Notes: a model not told the origin generated them from the sequence alone. DNA of 64,000 nucleotides from Galeopsis tetrahit (GCA_963675135.1 OY776133.1:36109494-36173493); one strand, 5' to 3'. Numbered from the stretch's first letter, positions 21,701-34,634 are shown. Numbers and translations are program-made.

Positions 21701-23036
21701 GTGTACCAAAATGAGAAAAATTAGGGTTATGAAGAAGAAGAAGGAGGGTATTTTAGAGTTTTTCACATGGGTGTCCTCATCCGTTTTGTGGGTGTCCTCA
21801 TCGCGTGGGTGTACTCATAGTATCCTCGGGTGCCTTTAGCCGCGCCCAATATTTTAATACCAGGCCCATTTAATTATATTGGAAGAGGCCCAAGCTGCCA
21901 TTGAATAAAATGAAAGGGGCATTGACACACGCAGGGGGATTGGCGAGAAACAGAGGGCACGCGACTATTGGGGGAGAAATCTCTTCTCCTCCCCACCAAT
22001 CCACTCAATAGATTAGTTTAATTTGTTCTTCCATTTCATAGATAGATTTCAATTTAGTATTTCATTTTATTGTTTGTGAGATTGAAGCATTTGAAGACCT
22101 GAGATGATATTTTTCCATTATTGCAAATTTAATTTAGTAATTTCAATTTCATTCATATTTTGTAGTTTAATTTACATAAGTTTTATTCTAGTTGTCAATT
22201 TAGACATGGGCTAATCCTTAATTGCCTTGAGTGTTGATGTTTTGATGATAATTTAGAGTAATTGTGGATTAATTGCATGATTAGCTTAGAATTTGGGTGT
22301 TTATGTTTTTAGAGTTGTAATTTGATTGATTCATTTGGTTGATCAACCCTATTAGCGAGCATGTTCGATTATATTTATTGCAACGAGAGTTGGGTAGCAT
22401 GATTGGGAGTGTGAGTGTGAGATTTGGTCAATTGAATAGAAGTTAATTAGTAATTAGCTAACCGAGAGGAGGTTAATGGCTAGACTGAGAACTTTAGACA
22501 TTAAACAAATAGAGGTCGTCTAGGAGTTTGGTGAGAGGGCGTTTCATAAGCATTAGTAACCGTGTTGAAAGTGCTTATGCAACACTATCTTAGGAGCTTA
22601 TGGTATTTGGTTAGATCCTATAATTGCTAATCAATGCACGATGTTGACCTATGCCTTTCGAGGGGGTTTACACACACATGTGATAGCCTTTAGCTTAACC
22701 CGAATTCTTAGTAAAATCATGTAATTAGTTCACTAGTTCACTTAATTGCTCACAAAACGGATACACCCGAGGCAATACTTTCCCACCTTGCATTTTCATT
22801 ATTGAGAGTTAGTTTAGTTGTTTGCATTAGTTGTTTATTTTCTTAATTGATATTAGCTTTATCCTCCTATTTAGCTTCTATAACACCATTTTAACTTATA
22901 GTTTTGGGGCTCCACGCTCTCTCTAGGTCCTTGGAACGAATATCTACTTGGTATACTTATCATACTACTATCGAACCCATACGCTTGTGGGGATCGTATA
23001 GTTGTTGAAAACTTATCTAAAAATACGAACAAGTCA

Positions 23037-25953
23037 GCTTCCTCTTGACAACTCGTCTTGTCTGAACCTCAGGAGAAGCAACACCCTTGCCTTTCACTTG
23101 TCTCATATGCTCAGCCTTAGCTTGCTCTAAGTCAGCTTTCTTCACAAGCTTTCCTCTCTTTGGCCTTCTCATCTCTTCTATAGCAGACGCAGCTTCTTTC
23201 ATTTCTGGTTCAGCACTAGACTTTTCTTTAACTCTACTTGTCTCTTCCTCCTTTTTGGCTTCATCACTTGCCTTAAGAGTGAATAGAGAAGTAAAGCGAG
23301 TCATCTCTTCCTTCAAAGCTTCCTTCATTACTTCAGCAGCAATCTCAATCAACCTCTGATGCGTCTTGTCATGACTCATCTTGTCAAGACGATCAGCAGT
23401 AAGCTCTAATTTCCTCGAACTTGAGACTAGCTCATCCTTGAAATGAGTAGCTGTCTGTCTGAGCAATCTGTTCTGTTCAGTCAGCTCTGTTAGAACAGCT
23501 CTAGAACGCACCAACTGATCTTGTGCTTCACGCCTTTGCTCATCAGCTATCTCAATCTTCACGCGATAGAGACGTTCCATATTGCTTGATTCTTCAGCTA
23601 ACGATCTTGCAAAGTTAATAGAACGCTTCTCTGAATAATCAACTTGTCTCTTCAAGAAGTCTTCAATCTGAGCATACATCTCTTGTCTGAAGGTTGAGTC
23701 CATCTGGTTGACTTCACCAACAATCAACTCTCTCGAACTATCTACAAGAGACTGATTCTGCTCCACAAGAACTTCTTTCAAGTCGGATTTCAAGAACTCA
23801 TCTATCGAAGACTGAACAACATTCTTCAAGTCCATCTTCAATCCGTCTAGGAAACCTTCTGGAAAGACGCGAGTAGCATGAATATCAACATGATCTTTAA
23901 CAACGATCTCATCTTCATCAAAAACAAAGGCTTCAACAAACTCGTCGTCTTCTTTAGCAGATAAGACCAAGCCGTCTTTCACTTCAGCACTTCCAGCAAC
24001 TTCTGCAAACTGTTCTGAGACATTCTCCAACTCTATTAATGGCTCAGATGTCTGAATTCCAGCATCAATGGTTTCAGCTTTCAACTCTTCTTCCACAAGA
24101 TCAGTTTGAACTCCAATATCAAACATGTTTTGAGAAGATAAAACATCATCAGAAACGTTGAGCATCCTCTTCACCAAAACGGTTAAGGCATGAGCTGGGA
24201 GGAGTTCTGAGTGGTCTTTTACTCCACTGTTCTCTTGCTGCTCCATCTCCCAATCTTGAAAGTTTGCAATTCCGCCCATTCCGATGATTACCTCGAACAA
24301 ATCTTCAGTCGGGGCCTTCTTCAATGCAACCCATGTGCATATTCTCAAGAGTTTCTCAAACTGTTCTGAAGAAGTGTTGATCTCGACTGATGGAAGCATC
24401 TTGTGCAGATTCTTGGTAACTTTCGCACGCAGTCTTTTCTCTCGAAAACACATCGGATAATAAACAAGGGATTCAAATCTAGTAACGGGAGGGGTCTGAG
24501 CAAGTGGGGTCCTTGTCTCAGTTGTTGCAGTGGCAACTAGAGGGGTTCCCGAACTAGATGGGTTGGGGGGTTCAACATATTTTGTTGAGGTTGAGTGAAT
24601 TTGGATGGTGGTTTCTGGGGGCGTTGATGTGGCTAGGTTTGGTTCGACAACTGTAGGAGTATCAGTTGTATCGAATATAGTAGTGTCTTGGGTAATGTTG
24701 GCTCTAAGTGGTTGCACTGCCAACACAGACGAGGATTTGGGTACAGGTCTGGCACGAGATCGAAGTGATCTTGCCTTGGTTTTAACGGGGAGAGAGGGAG
24801 GAATTGAAAGAGTACGGGAAGAAGTACCAACCTTTTCAGCAGTCGACTTGTCTGGTGAGGGACTTGACTCGACTCTCACCAGTCGATAGGTTTCAGCAAC
24901 TTCAGCACCTGTCTCAGCCTCCTTCTCAGGCTCCTTGTCCGAATGAGTTTCTTCTGAATCTTCAGTTGGCTCAAACATAGCCTCCTCTGGTACATACTGA
25001 ACTAGTCTCCCACTAGTTCCAGCCTCAGCCACTTGTTCAGATTCTTCATCATCATCTGACTCGTCTTCCTCAGCACTAGACGAGACGGCTTCAAACATCG
25101 CGTCTTGAGGGTTGATCTGAACTTGCGCACGCTCTAACGCACGTCCTGCAGTTTGTTTAGCTAGAGCCTCCTTCTTCAAATAATGCTTAAGAGCATGAAA
25201 CGGTTTGCCCTTGCTCCAACTTGCCTTGTTCGGCAACAAGACGGGTAACAAAATACTTAGCTTGTTCCCAAAGCTAACAGCTGCAGATACGACCCACTCA
25301 GCTGAATCACTGTCGACTCACACATTTCTTTCGAAATACATCAAGCGATCCACGAACAACTTATACCAATTTCCTTATGTGATGTCGTCATAGATTGCGG
25401 CCATCACTCTCGCCTTTTGAAGCGTTACGGAATCGTAACTTCCGGTCACTCCAAGCAACATCTTGGATGCGATGTCAAGAAGAGTCTTGTATTTGTCTAA
25501 TAATTCCTTCTTCTTGACAGCTGGAATCTTTCCATCTCGACCCAATTTCAATTTCCTTCCGCAGAAGATACTGAGGTATCTTAATTCTTGTCTGATGCCA
25601 TAGTTCTCCACATCAATCGATCCGGATGGCAGTTTCAAAACTTCGAACAAAGACTAACGAGTGATCTCCACTCGGCTTCTACCAATAAATGCCTCAATGG
25701 AGTCGCCTCTTCTGGTGGCATTGGCATAAAATTCCAAAACTTCTTCTTCCAAGACGACCTCCGGAAAAGCTTCCAAATAAGGTCTCAAACCACATCGGCA
25801 ACACTTTATCAAAATCTCCTTGTTGTCATCAGTATGATTTCCTTTGAAAAATACAGAACCTTCTATATGCACCTTGCCTTCCGAGGCATACTTGCCTAGG
25901 TCGAATCTGGCCTGTATGTTAGTGCGAACATCGAAAAGCGACACAATCGACAT
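23037..25953 (-). pseudogene. ORF3 of element A, N-terminal and middle part
   Basis: The likely start is at 25953 (MSIVSLFDVRTN, aligned with the intact ORF3 start). The N-terminal region has ECCRCGL-like and VVLEEEVLEFYAN segments, then a stop near 25654 and a further break near 25375. The long frame 23017-25251 covers the region from SWSKGKPFHALKHYLKKE through the acidic/proline-rich middle, FESLVYYPMCFREKR, the coiled coil with EAQDQLVRSRAVLTEL, and KRPKRGKLVKKADLE. The gene then runs into the Athila-like element at 23036 and resumes at 14229. Colinear with the intact ORF3 (44118-47540). Pseudogene by two to three stops plus the insertion. Confidence 0.88.
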
Positions 25954-26823
25954 AATAGTAGAGTTGATTAAGATCAAATAGGTATGATTGTGCAAGAAAT
26001 TTGAGTGCTTGGGGGTAGGAGAGTTAAGAAAAAGTGAGAAGAGAAGAGTGAAACAGTTGTGTTTTGTTGCAAATGTATCAACGGCGAAGATTAAAGGAAT
26101 AGATCCAACGGTTGAGTCTTTTGGAATTCAGTTACGGAATCGAGAATATTACGTGATTTGGTATTGTAAAATTTGGAATCCGCCCTTCCTATTGGTTAAG
26201 ACAGAGGAGTGTACTCACCTGACCTAGTGTAGTAGGGTTTGGCGCGAACTTGGTGTATACACCTCATTAAATGGAGTGTATAAATCCAATTCTAGGTTTT
26301 TTCAATTTTCACATTATCAAATTACATTAATACCCTTAATTCGCACTGATTAAACACTTAGAATGTATTGAATTATAAGAACATTTATCTTGTTTGTTCG
26401 AGTCTATCCAAAACAGATGAGTAGACTAATGCGCACCAGACGAGTTCCCCCTTCGACTGTGCTTGTTTATCTGAATGTCGAACGACTTCATGTACCTATC
26501 TTATCTTGTGTGACGTATGAGTGTAGGTACAAGTAGAGTAGAATAATTAAGATGAATATCAATCTAAAGCAATGGTCAAGGTTCGAACAAGATGACTTTT
26601 AACAAACTTAAGAGTCAACATAAAGGTATTTAAGAAATCAAAGATTCCCCCTTAAATGTTTATTCCCTTTGTATTACCCTCAGCTTTACTAGCTTCCTTA
26701 TCGGGTTGTTTGGTCATCTTGTCTGACCTTGTATACATGTCTATTGAGCGAGTAGACGAGTGCCTTGTTTTAGTGATCTTGTCTCCTTAACTTTTGTGAT
26801 GTACCTGACTGGTTAGTACATAG
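25954..26823 (-). promoter_or_regulatory. Spacer between pol and ORF3 in element A
   Basis: About 870 bp without coding potential, homologous to 47541-48466. On the minus strand the end nearest ORF3 looks like a plant gene leader: a pyrimidine-rich run (TTTCACTCTTCTCTTCTCAC) within 130 bp of the ATG, preceded by CCGTTGGATCT blocks. Two purine tracts resembling polypurine tracts (minus strand TAAGGGGGAATC about 26644-26655; GAAGGGGGAACTC about 26443-26455) are also present. Promoter function is inferred. Confidence 0.4.
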
Positions 26824-28348
26824 CTATAGGCAAGTAGGGTCTAGATCAATTAGTCCTAGACTAATGCGTAATTCACGAAAACGAGCCTCAGGTAATGGTT
26901 TTGTGAAAATATCAGCTATTTGAAAATCAGTATGAATCTTTTCCATGCGAATATCCTTCTTTTCTACATGGTCACGTATGAAATGATGTTTCACATCAAC
27001 ATACTTACAACGTGTGTGCAACACAGGATTTTGTGTAATGGCAATGGCACTGTTACTATCACAGAAAATAGGAACATTTGATTCATATATGTTGTAATCT
27101 CTAAGTTGTTGCATGAGCCAAAGTAGTTGACTACAGCAGCTACCAGCAGCCATGTACTCGGCTTCGGTAGTAGAGGTAGCCACACTGGTCTGCTTTTTCG
27201 AAAACCATGAAATGAGTTTTGTGCCTAGGAATTGACAAGAACCGGATGTAGACTTCCTATCTATTCTACCGCCACCAAAATCAGAATCTGAGTAGCCACT
27301 TAAAGATAAATCATCATTTGAAGGATACCATATACCACGATTGATGGTTCCTTTCAAATATTTCAGTATCCGTTTAGTGGTTTCCATATGACTTTCTTTT
27401 GGATTATCTTGAAATTGAGCACATACGCCAACAGAAAATGCAATATCAGGTCTACTAGCAGTCAAGTACAGTAATGAACCAATAAGATCACGATAATATG
27501 TTTGATCAGCACACTTACCATGTTCGTCTGGATCCATCTTGTATGTAGGTAGCATAGGTACTCCAGTAGACTTACATGTCTTAATACCATACTTGTCTAG
27601 TAGATTTCTAGTATACTTTGCTTGATTTATGAAAATCCCTTCTGGGGTCTGTTTTACTTGAAGACCAAGAAAGTAATTCATTTCACCCATCATAGACATC
27701 TCAAATTTACTTTTCATGAGTGTTGAAAAACTTTCACTCAGCTTTTTGTTAGGTGAACCAAAAATGATATCATCTACGTAAATTTGAACGAATAAAATGT
27801 CTTTCCCTTCTTGTCTTCTGAACAAGGTTCTATCGACCTTGCCCTTAGTAAAACCATTTTCTAATAGAAAGAGGGAGAGAGTATCATACCATGCTCTTGG
27901 AGTTTGCTTTAGTCCATATAAGGCTTTCTTCAATCTGTACACCTGGTTGCCTTTGACTTCGAAACCTGGGGGTTGTTCAACATACACTTCTTTCGCAAGA
28001 ATACCGTTAAGAAATGCACTTTTAACATCCATTTGATATACAGTAAACTTCATGTAGGCAGCATATGCAAGGAACAATCTAATGGCTTCTAGTCTAGCAA
28101 CAGGAGCATAAGTTTCATCATAGTTTATGCCTTCAGCTTGTGAATAGCCTTGGGCTACTAGTCTAGCCTTATTTCTAACGACTACATCATTCTCATCTTT
28201 CTTATTTTTGAAAATCCATCGAGTGCCAACTACATTGTGATGTTCCGGCCTATCGACAAGTTCCCAGACGTCGTTTCGAACAAACTGGTTCAACTCGTCT
28301 TGCATAGCGATGATCCAATTACTATCAGCCAATGCCTCTTTAACGGTA
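26824..28348 (-). pseudogene. pol of element A: RT and RNase H
   Basis: Copia RT from the linker motif ADSNWIIAMQDELNQF through RWIFKNKKDENDVVVRNKAR, QMDVKSAFLNG and the active site YVDDIIFGS, then the RNase H domain (GYSDSDFGG, TEAEYMAAGS, CDSNSAIAI, VDVKHHFIRDH) to the stop at 26824. This stretch is uninterrupted and close to the copy at 48467-51739. It is separated from PR-IN by the solo LTR at 28354-30130; insertion plus TSD is 1782 bp, a multiple of three, but the LTR itself is full of stops. Enzymes would copy element RNA inside cytoplasmic particles. Confidence 0.92.
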
Positions 28349-28353
28349 GTAGG

Positions 28354-30130
28354 TGTTAGGGTTATACTGGCAAGTATGCTTTTAGTGCTACTTATGTATA
28401 CAAACTGATTTTTGCACTTATTAATGAGAATAAATTTTTGTCACAAGGTGCTTTAAATATAATGAATGGCAATTATTTATTGCATAAACGTTCAGATGTA
28501 CTTTACATTGTAGACAATGTGGTGTGTGGAAGATCACAGAAGATCACATTGTCAGTTCCTTGTATATAAGTACAATTGATTCACAACTTAGATGGAATTG
28601 AACAATCCATTGGTAGAAGTTGAGGTGTAAGGCTCAGATTGGTTTGTCTTGACCAAGAGATTACACTAGTGCATTTTGATGTGCTGAATAGGACCTACAG
28701 AGAGGTAATTCTTCTAGACTGGCTTAAGGAATGAAGAATTAGACCTCAGTGGTTGTTGATTTCTTAATCTCTGTCACTTAAATGGAATTGTCTGTAGTTA
28801 AGAAGTATTGCTTAGATTTATTATGGGTAAAGAATCAATGTGATTCAATACTTTATATTTTGGGCAATATTATTAATTATAGGACAGATTGCCAAAATTA
28901 ATACAGAGAATCGTGTCTTGGAGTGTCAAGTTGATTATGTCCCCTTGGTGGGCTCAGAAGGTTTATCATATCAAATCTGATCAGTGGAATTTATTTCCGG
29001 TATGATAATAATGTTGAGCTGTCCTTACTTTGAGGAATAAAAGATATTAATTAATTAAAGCATTCAGTAGCTTAAATTAATTGATGGACATTGAATCTTA
29101 AACACGGGAAATAATAACCGGGAGCCATATTTCGTAATATGGGTTAGGATGGATAGTGCAATATTAATTCTATAGTGGAATGAATTAATATTAATGAGCT
29201 GGAAAAATATTGTGGCTCAATATTGATTTCTGGGCCCATTGGGAGGTCCAATCGTAATTCTCCTAAAGGCCCCTCAAGTAGCCCAATAAAAGTCCATTAA
29301 CTAAGGTAATTAAAAAGATAAGAATTAATCTTGTTGCAAGAAAGAGAGGAAAGTAGCGCTTATTTTGGGGAGAGAATATTATGGAGAAAGATATGGAAAT
29401 AATATAATATCTCTTGAAGAATAAAATATTTCTAGATCTCCAATATTTTCTAATAAATAAATTGACTATTCTCTCTCTTATATATAGAGGAAAAACCGTT
29501 TGTTTAAGAGTTGACAAAGAAATCGGTTTTCTCTACAAAAGAAAAAAGAGAGATCTGTAATTTTCAAAATTACAGTGTGTGCAACAAGAGAAAATTAATT
29601 CTTCCTTGAGAGTTAATAGTTCGTGAGATCTCCCACCGGATCAACGGGCTAGGACTTAGGGAATACTTGAGAAGGCAATTGGGTTGAAGTTGTTATTCTT
29701 CTCAACGGTATCTCTCCGATTCAAAGGTAAACACGTAATCCCTTAGTTCCGCATGTTTAGGGATTTAATTATTTACCGTACATTCATTACATGAATTAGT
29801 TGATTTAATTTGTTTAAATTATGAAATTAGATTTATGATAATTCATATTTAAATTACGTCTCAAATAGATCCTGATAATTTTAAAGGTGTCTCAAAGGAT
29901 TCCCGGGAGTCTCGAAAGATCCCTAGGGCATCTCAAAAGATTCTCGGGAGTCTCAAAGGATCCCTAGCGTGATGGTCCATAACCCACAACCCACAAGTGC
30001 CAATAATTCCCCACAAAGGAGATGGGGAATGTGGTCCCATAATAATTTCCCACAAAGGAGTTGGGGACCACAAGAATTGGGGACCACATTGTTGGGGGAC
30101 TATTATTGGGTATTGGTATATAACCCAGCA
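28354..30130. repeat. Solo LTR2 inserted in pol of element A (1777 bp)
   Basis: Begins TGTTAGGGTTATA, ends TATAACCCAGCA, flanked by a perfect 5-bp TSD GTAGG (28349-28353, 30131-30135). The uninterrupted site is seen in the homologous pol at 49985-49995. No interior or second LTR is present, so it is a solo LTR. It contains TTATATATAG (about 29477-29486), and near its right end GTCTCAAAGGAT-like and CCCCACAAAGGAG-like short repeats. Family not determined; a small LARD/TRIM is less likely because no internal LTR pair is seen. Confidence 0.88.
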
Positions 30131-30135
30131 GTAGG

Positions 30136-31875
30136 CTCGATAGAAGAGAGGAATCAGCACCAGCAAAACATAGATGGACTAGGCTGTTCTTGCGACTCAA
30201 AGAGTTGTCGTCTAGTCTTCACACCAATAGTAGAGATACCAATGATATTCTCAGTATCATGCGCAGATTTCCATGTTTTTCTAGACTTAACAGGAATACT
30301 ATCATCATCTACCTCAGGTATTGCATCATGCATTTCAACATCATTCGTATCAGTAGATTTAATAGGAGTAGACGAGTCAGCTAGAGCAGGCATGTCAACT
30401 GGTCTAGTAGACTTACCTTGAGCACTTACCTTCTCGTTGTCATCAGACTCAAGAGCTTTCATAAATGGATTGTAGGCTTGAACCGATTTGTATACTTCTG
30501 ATTCTTTGTCAAATTCGATCGATAGATCAGTCACCTTCTCACTGATCTTGTCGGCAGACGAGTCCTGTCGAGATTCATCGAAAACCACATGTGGTGTTTC
30601 TTCCACACAAAGAGTTAAGTAGTTGAATACCCTAAATGCTTTGCTAGTCGAGGAGTATCCTAAGAATATCCCCTCGTCTTCTTTAGCATCGAAAGCATTC
30701 AACTTACTTTTCCCATTGTTATGGATGAAACACTTACAACCAAATATATGGAAATATGAAATTCTGGGTTTTCTACCTTTCCAAACCCCGTAGGGTGTCT
30801 TACCTAATACCTTGTTGATCGCACTTCTGTTCTGAGAGTGGCATGCAGTATTGATTGCTTCAGCCCAAAACTTTTGAGGTGTTTTGTATTTGGCTAGCAT
30901 GGTTCTACAGGGTTCTTTGAGAGTTCGATTCCTTCTTTCTGCTACAACGTTCTGTTGTGGAGTCCTAGCTGCACTAGTAAGGTGCTGGATACCACGTTTA
31001 GCACAAAAATCTTGGATATAACAATTAATGAACTCAGTACCCTTGTCACTACGAATCTTGACAATAGACTGGTTCTTCTCAACTTGTAACTTCTTCAACA
31101 AATCAGGTTGAAGAGTTTGTGTATCACTCTTCTTGTGTAGGAAGACTACCCACGTGAACTTAGAATAATCGTCTACAACAACAAGTGTGTACCTTCTACC
31201 ATTCAAGGTTGGAGGAGTTATCAGACCATGAAGATCCATATGTAGAAGTTCTAAGACTCTACTTGTTGAGAGAGTAGGAATTGATTTAAAAGAACCTTTT
31301 ACCTGTTTACCTTTCTGACAAGCATTGCATACATGTGATTTGTAATAAACTTCGTTGGGTAAACCTTCCACTATGTAATCTCTTGCAATTTTATTAATTA
31401 CCTTAAAGTTCATGTGGCAGAGGCGTCTATGCCAAAGTCAACCTAGCTCTTTAGGGTTCTTACTAAGAAGACAAGTATCCCGCGGACAGTTATTCCAATT
31501 CACAATGTATACACTGCCTTGTCTTATGCCGACGAGTAGAATAGTGTGAGTCCTCTTGTCTATGATCTCGCACTTTCGGCTTTTAAACTGCACTTTATAA
31601 CCACGGTCACAAAATTGAGAAACAGATAGTAAATTGTATTTCAAACCTTCTACGTAGGATACATCCTGTATCTCTACATCTCCATTTCTGATGTAACCAA
31701 AGCCTTTCGTAATAGCAGTTGAGCTATCACCGAATATCACCTTGGGTCCATCTTGCTCGTGGTAACTCGATAGAAGAGCCTTAGTACCTGTCATGTGGTG
31801 CGAACAACCACTATCAATGTACCGAGTTTCTCCTATTGAGCCACCCTTCTTATACAAGTCGAGTCGACCCTGCAA
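30136..31875 (-). pseudogene. pol of element A: protease and integrase
   Basis: From 31875: protease motif RYIDSGCSHHMTG, then the GAG-pre-integrase region. A TGA at 31438-31440 replaces the Trp of the LGWLWHRRLCH motif seen in the sister copy. The same frame continues with CNACQKGKQ, the integrase D of LLHMDLHG, IRSDKGTEF and a Glu in VVAERRNRT (usually GVAERRNRT), then the copia-type C-terminal segment (FHIFGCKCF) up to the solo LTR. The N-terminal codon in this frame is TTG; see the gag/pol junction finding. Confidence 0.9.
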
Positions 31876-31909
31876 TGAAGATATTCAATAATTTAGGTAC
31901 CCACTTTGT

Positions 31910-32530
31910 TTATTGGGGTCCTGGGGGGTTAGTCGAGTTCAAAGGAATCAAAATATACATCGGAGTCCTAAACAAGTTTGATCTTTTAAGCTTTCTCACA
32001 TACTTGTTACAAAATAAGACCTTGTTGTCCTTATCTGGCCTATCATTTGATTTCGGGTCTACTCGTCTGAGATAGCCTTTCGACTTAATCTCTACTTGAG
32101 CAGGCACTTGTCTATGATAGTCAGAATAGGGCTTGTATGCATTAGGTCCATACGGTTTATAGACACGTTTAGGTCTATCCTCACTTATGATATCATATGA
32201 CAAAGGTGGAGGATATAGGACGGGTTGTGTACGATATTTTGGAGCAACCTTCCTAGGCCTAGACGAGTAGAGCTGAAACTGCCTTATGAAAGGAGGTCTA
32301 GGCTCTTGTCGTATAGTCTGTACTTGTCTAGTACTTGTCTTCTCAGGATACCAATCCTCGTATCTGACCTGGTTGGGTCGTCCACGACTAGTGGTCCTTT
32401 GTAGACTAGTTCTAAATGGAACAGGCTTGTTGTTAACATTCTTTTTACCTCCCTTGGTAATCGGAGTGTTAACTCGAGTCTGTTTAGGTACAGTGCCTTC
32501 AGACGGCGTTCCAATATCGTATATCATTGG
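31910..32530 (-). pseudogene. gag of element A, C-terminal part in shifted frame
   Basis: Continues Gag after a frameshift near 32520-32570: GPMIYDIGTPSEGT, a basic/proline-rich stretch, RPKRVYKPYGPNAYKPYSDY and the end LNSTNPPGPQ at 31910. It matches 51774-52400 of the composite, where the shift is absent. Confidence 0.85.
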
Positions 32531-34466
32531 TCCTTTTTCCTTTATCATTAGACAAAGAACTTGAGATGAAAGTAGTAGGGTTCTTAAGGACTTGAGTAGA
32601 CGATGTAGGTGAATCTGCACCAATACCTGTCTTCTCAGCTGGAGCCCTATACCTATCTGACAATTCAAGGTTAATCTTTGAAGAGTTAACCAGGTCAGTA
32701 AGTTTAAGGTCTAGAGTGAAAACCTCAGTCTCTAAGAACTTATTACGTTCTTCAAGCTTTTTGCATTTGCTCTTTAAAACATTGAACTCATTTCTCTCAG
32801 TTGCATGTGTCTTAAGTAGGTCTTGATATAACCTGTCTGTCAATGTGCACTTTTCTTTGAGTTGTCTTAACTCTTCAGTCAAGCGTTCATTTAGGATTGT
32901 TACATTAGGATCTACTTTAGACTGAGCTTCCTTAAGATCAATGATTTCTTGTTTTAAGGCGATGTTCTCGTCGCTGACTTCAATGAATGCCTGGTTAGCA
33001 AGTAGAAGGTCTTCTTCATTCACACTAGCAGAGTGATGAAGACTACTTCCTACTTCACTACTGGCAGTATCACTTTCATCAGATTCCGATTCATCACATG
33101 ATTGAAATGAAGTTGCAGATGATACCTCTTGATCAATTTTAGCCATGCAGCATAGGCCATCATCTGTTATGAAAGCTTCATCGTGATCTCGATCAGACGG
33201 GTAGCTAGACGAAGACGATGGCAACTCGTCTGAATCCGACTCAGAGTCATCATTGGCCATCATTGCCTTCTTGCCCCGGTTATATCTTCTTTCCCTTCGT
33301 GCTTTGCGTTCTTTACGGTCGTTAGTGCTCAGGTCCGGACATTCATAGATGTAGTGACCTGGCTTTTCACAGTTATAGCACAGAAGATCATTAGTAGCCT
33401 TTTTAATAGGAGAATTATCCCTTCGCTTATCACGTCTATCAGAACGCTTAATCTTCCTATCATCAGACTCTCTATCTCGTCTATTACCTTTCGAGACTTC
33501 GTCTCTCCTTTCGGACGAGTTTCGGTCTCGTCTGGTCTCAGACGAGTCCTTAGAAGCAGACCCTCTATGATCTCTATAGAACTTCTTATATCTACCAAAG
33601 CGCTTGTTCAACCTGTCGAATTTCCTAACCATGAGGTTTACCTGATCTTTCAGACTTAGATCAGTTCCATCTAACTCGTCTTTAACAGTAGCAGACTTAG
33701 TCTTAGACTTAGACTTGCCTACTCTAGAGCACCTAGACGAACTAGACTTAAAGGCAACATTCTTCGACACGACATTCTCTCTATCACTACTTGCGATGGG
33801 ATCTTCTTCATCTAGATCAAACTCATGAGCCTTTAGAGTTTGAAACAACGTCTCAGCTGTCCACACGTCTATATCCTGAGTATTCTTAACTAACATTTTC
33901 ACCATTTTCCATCTAGCATCAAGACTCTTAAGAATTCTCAAATTAATTTCACGTGCAGTATAAGATTTGCCAAGAACTTCCAAGTCATTCATAATTTTTG
34001 TAAAGCGAGTATCCAACTGGTCAATTGTTTCATCAGTTTTCATCTTGAATGATTTGAATCTCTGAACAGCAGTAGAAAGCTTACTTTCTTTGATTAGGGA
34101 AGTCCCTTCACAAATAATAGCAAGACGGTCCCACATTTCCTTGGCAGTCTTACATTTTAACACTTTCTCAAGATACTCGTTAGGAAGGGTGTGTAAAATA
34201 TAATTCTTGGCCAAGCTGTCCAAGTTATTCTGCCTCATTTCTTCAGATGTTAATTCTGACCTGGGTTTGCGAACAAGAGCACCAACAGGTTTGTCTTTGT
34301 CCAAGGCAGCAGTGTTAGGGATCATCGTCACGATTGGTCCTTCGGTGACGACGGAGATCATCAAGTCATGAGTGGAGCTGAAAATCGCCTCCATTCTCAA
34401 CTTCCAGTAGTCGTAATCTTGTACCTGGAACTTCGGTAGTTTGTTAGCACTAATTTCGAGAGACAT
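32499..34466 (-). pseudogene. gag of element A, main part
   Basis: The start is at 34466 (MSLEISANKLPKF) by alignment with the sister gag. The frame is open further upstream, but that part lies in the leader. It contains the copia Gag region (DYDYWKLRMEAIF, EMWDRLAIICEGTSLIKESK), an Arg/Asp-rich linker, a complete zinc knuckle C-X2-C-X4-H-X4-C (CYNCEKPGHYIYEC), Ser/Asp-rich acidic stretches and a coiled-coil-like segment (LTEELRQLKEKC). A frameshift ends it at 32499. Structural protein of cytoplasmic particles; this copy is defective. Confidence 0.9.
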
Positions 34467-34634
34467 GATTTCAAGAAGATTAGTAATGAGCAGTTTTAGG
34501 ATCAAGAAATAAATATATTCAGAATGGTGATCAAGAATAGCAATCAAGAACACGTATGAGCAAATACGATCAAGAACCAAGACTTCACCCAAGTCTTAAG
34601 TTGGCTATCAAGAAACAGCAGTTCGTAAACTACC

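Larger units (their letters stand above)
20586..21847. mobile_element. Non-autonomous Mutator-like element 2
   Basis: 1262 bp. Terminal inverted repeats begin GGGCGCGGCTAAATGCACCC, about 43 bp with a few mismatches. A perfect 9-bp TSD AATATTTTA (20577-20585 and 21848-21856) flanks it, and the intact sister LTR shows the empty site. No transposase. It differs in end sequence from MULE 1, so it is a separate family inserted independently only about 60 bp away. The interior holds an A-rich tandem array and a GC-rich block. Confidence 0.92.
14230..23036 (+). mobile_element. Athila/Tat-like non-autonomous LTR retrotransposon (gag-only)
   Basis: LTRs at 14230-15884 and 18753-23036 (the right one enlarged by two Mutator-like insertions), flanked by a perfect 5-bp TSD GCTTC (14225-14229 and 23037-23041). 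The PBS-like TGGCGCGCTGCCGGGGA follows the left LTR, and AAGTTTGGGGGGT precedes the right one. The ~2.9-kb interior carries only one gag-like reading frame and no protease, RT or integrase, so mobility needed proteins from an autonomous relative. The sequences AAACTTAGCGCTAAATGGG and GGGACGAGCAACACTTTAAG are, to my knowledge, characteristic of Athila/Tat gypsy elements. It splits ORF3 of element A. Confidence 0.9.
18753..23036 (+). repeat. 3' LTR of the Athila-like element, with two MULE insertions
   Basis: Same ends as 14230-15884. It is lengthened to 4284 bp by insertions at 19173-20524 and 20586-21847, each with a 9-bp TSD. Subtracting them and one TSD copy each gives about 1652 bp. Confidence 0.93.

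Noticed and set aside
21265..21714. 149-aa Arg/Glu-rich frame
   Set aside because: GC-rich repeat block open in several frames on both strands; no domain.
28354..30130. Solo LTR2 read as an intron of pol
   Set aside because: TG...CA ends and a 5-bp target duplication are diagnostic of LTR insertion; the homologous pol lacks it.
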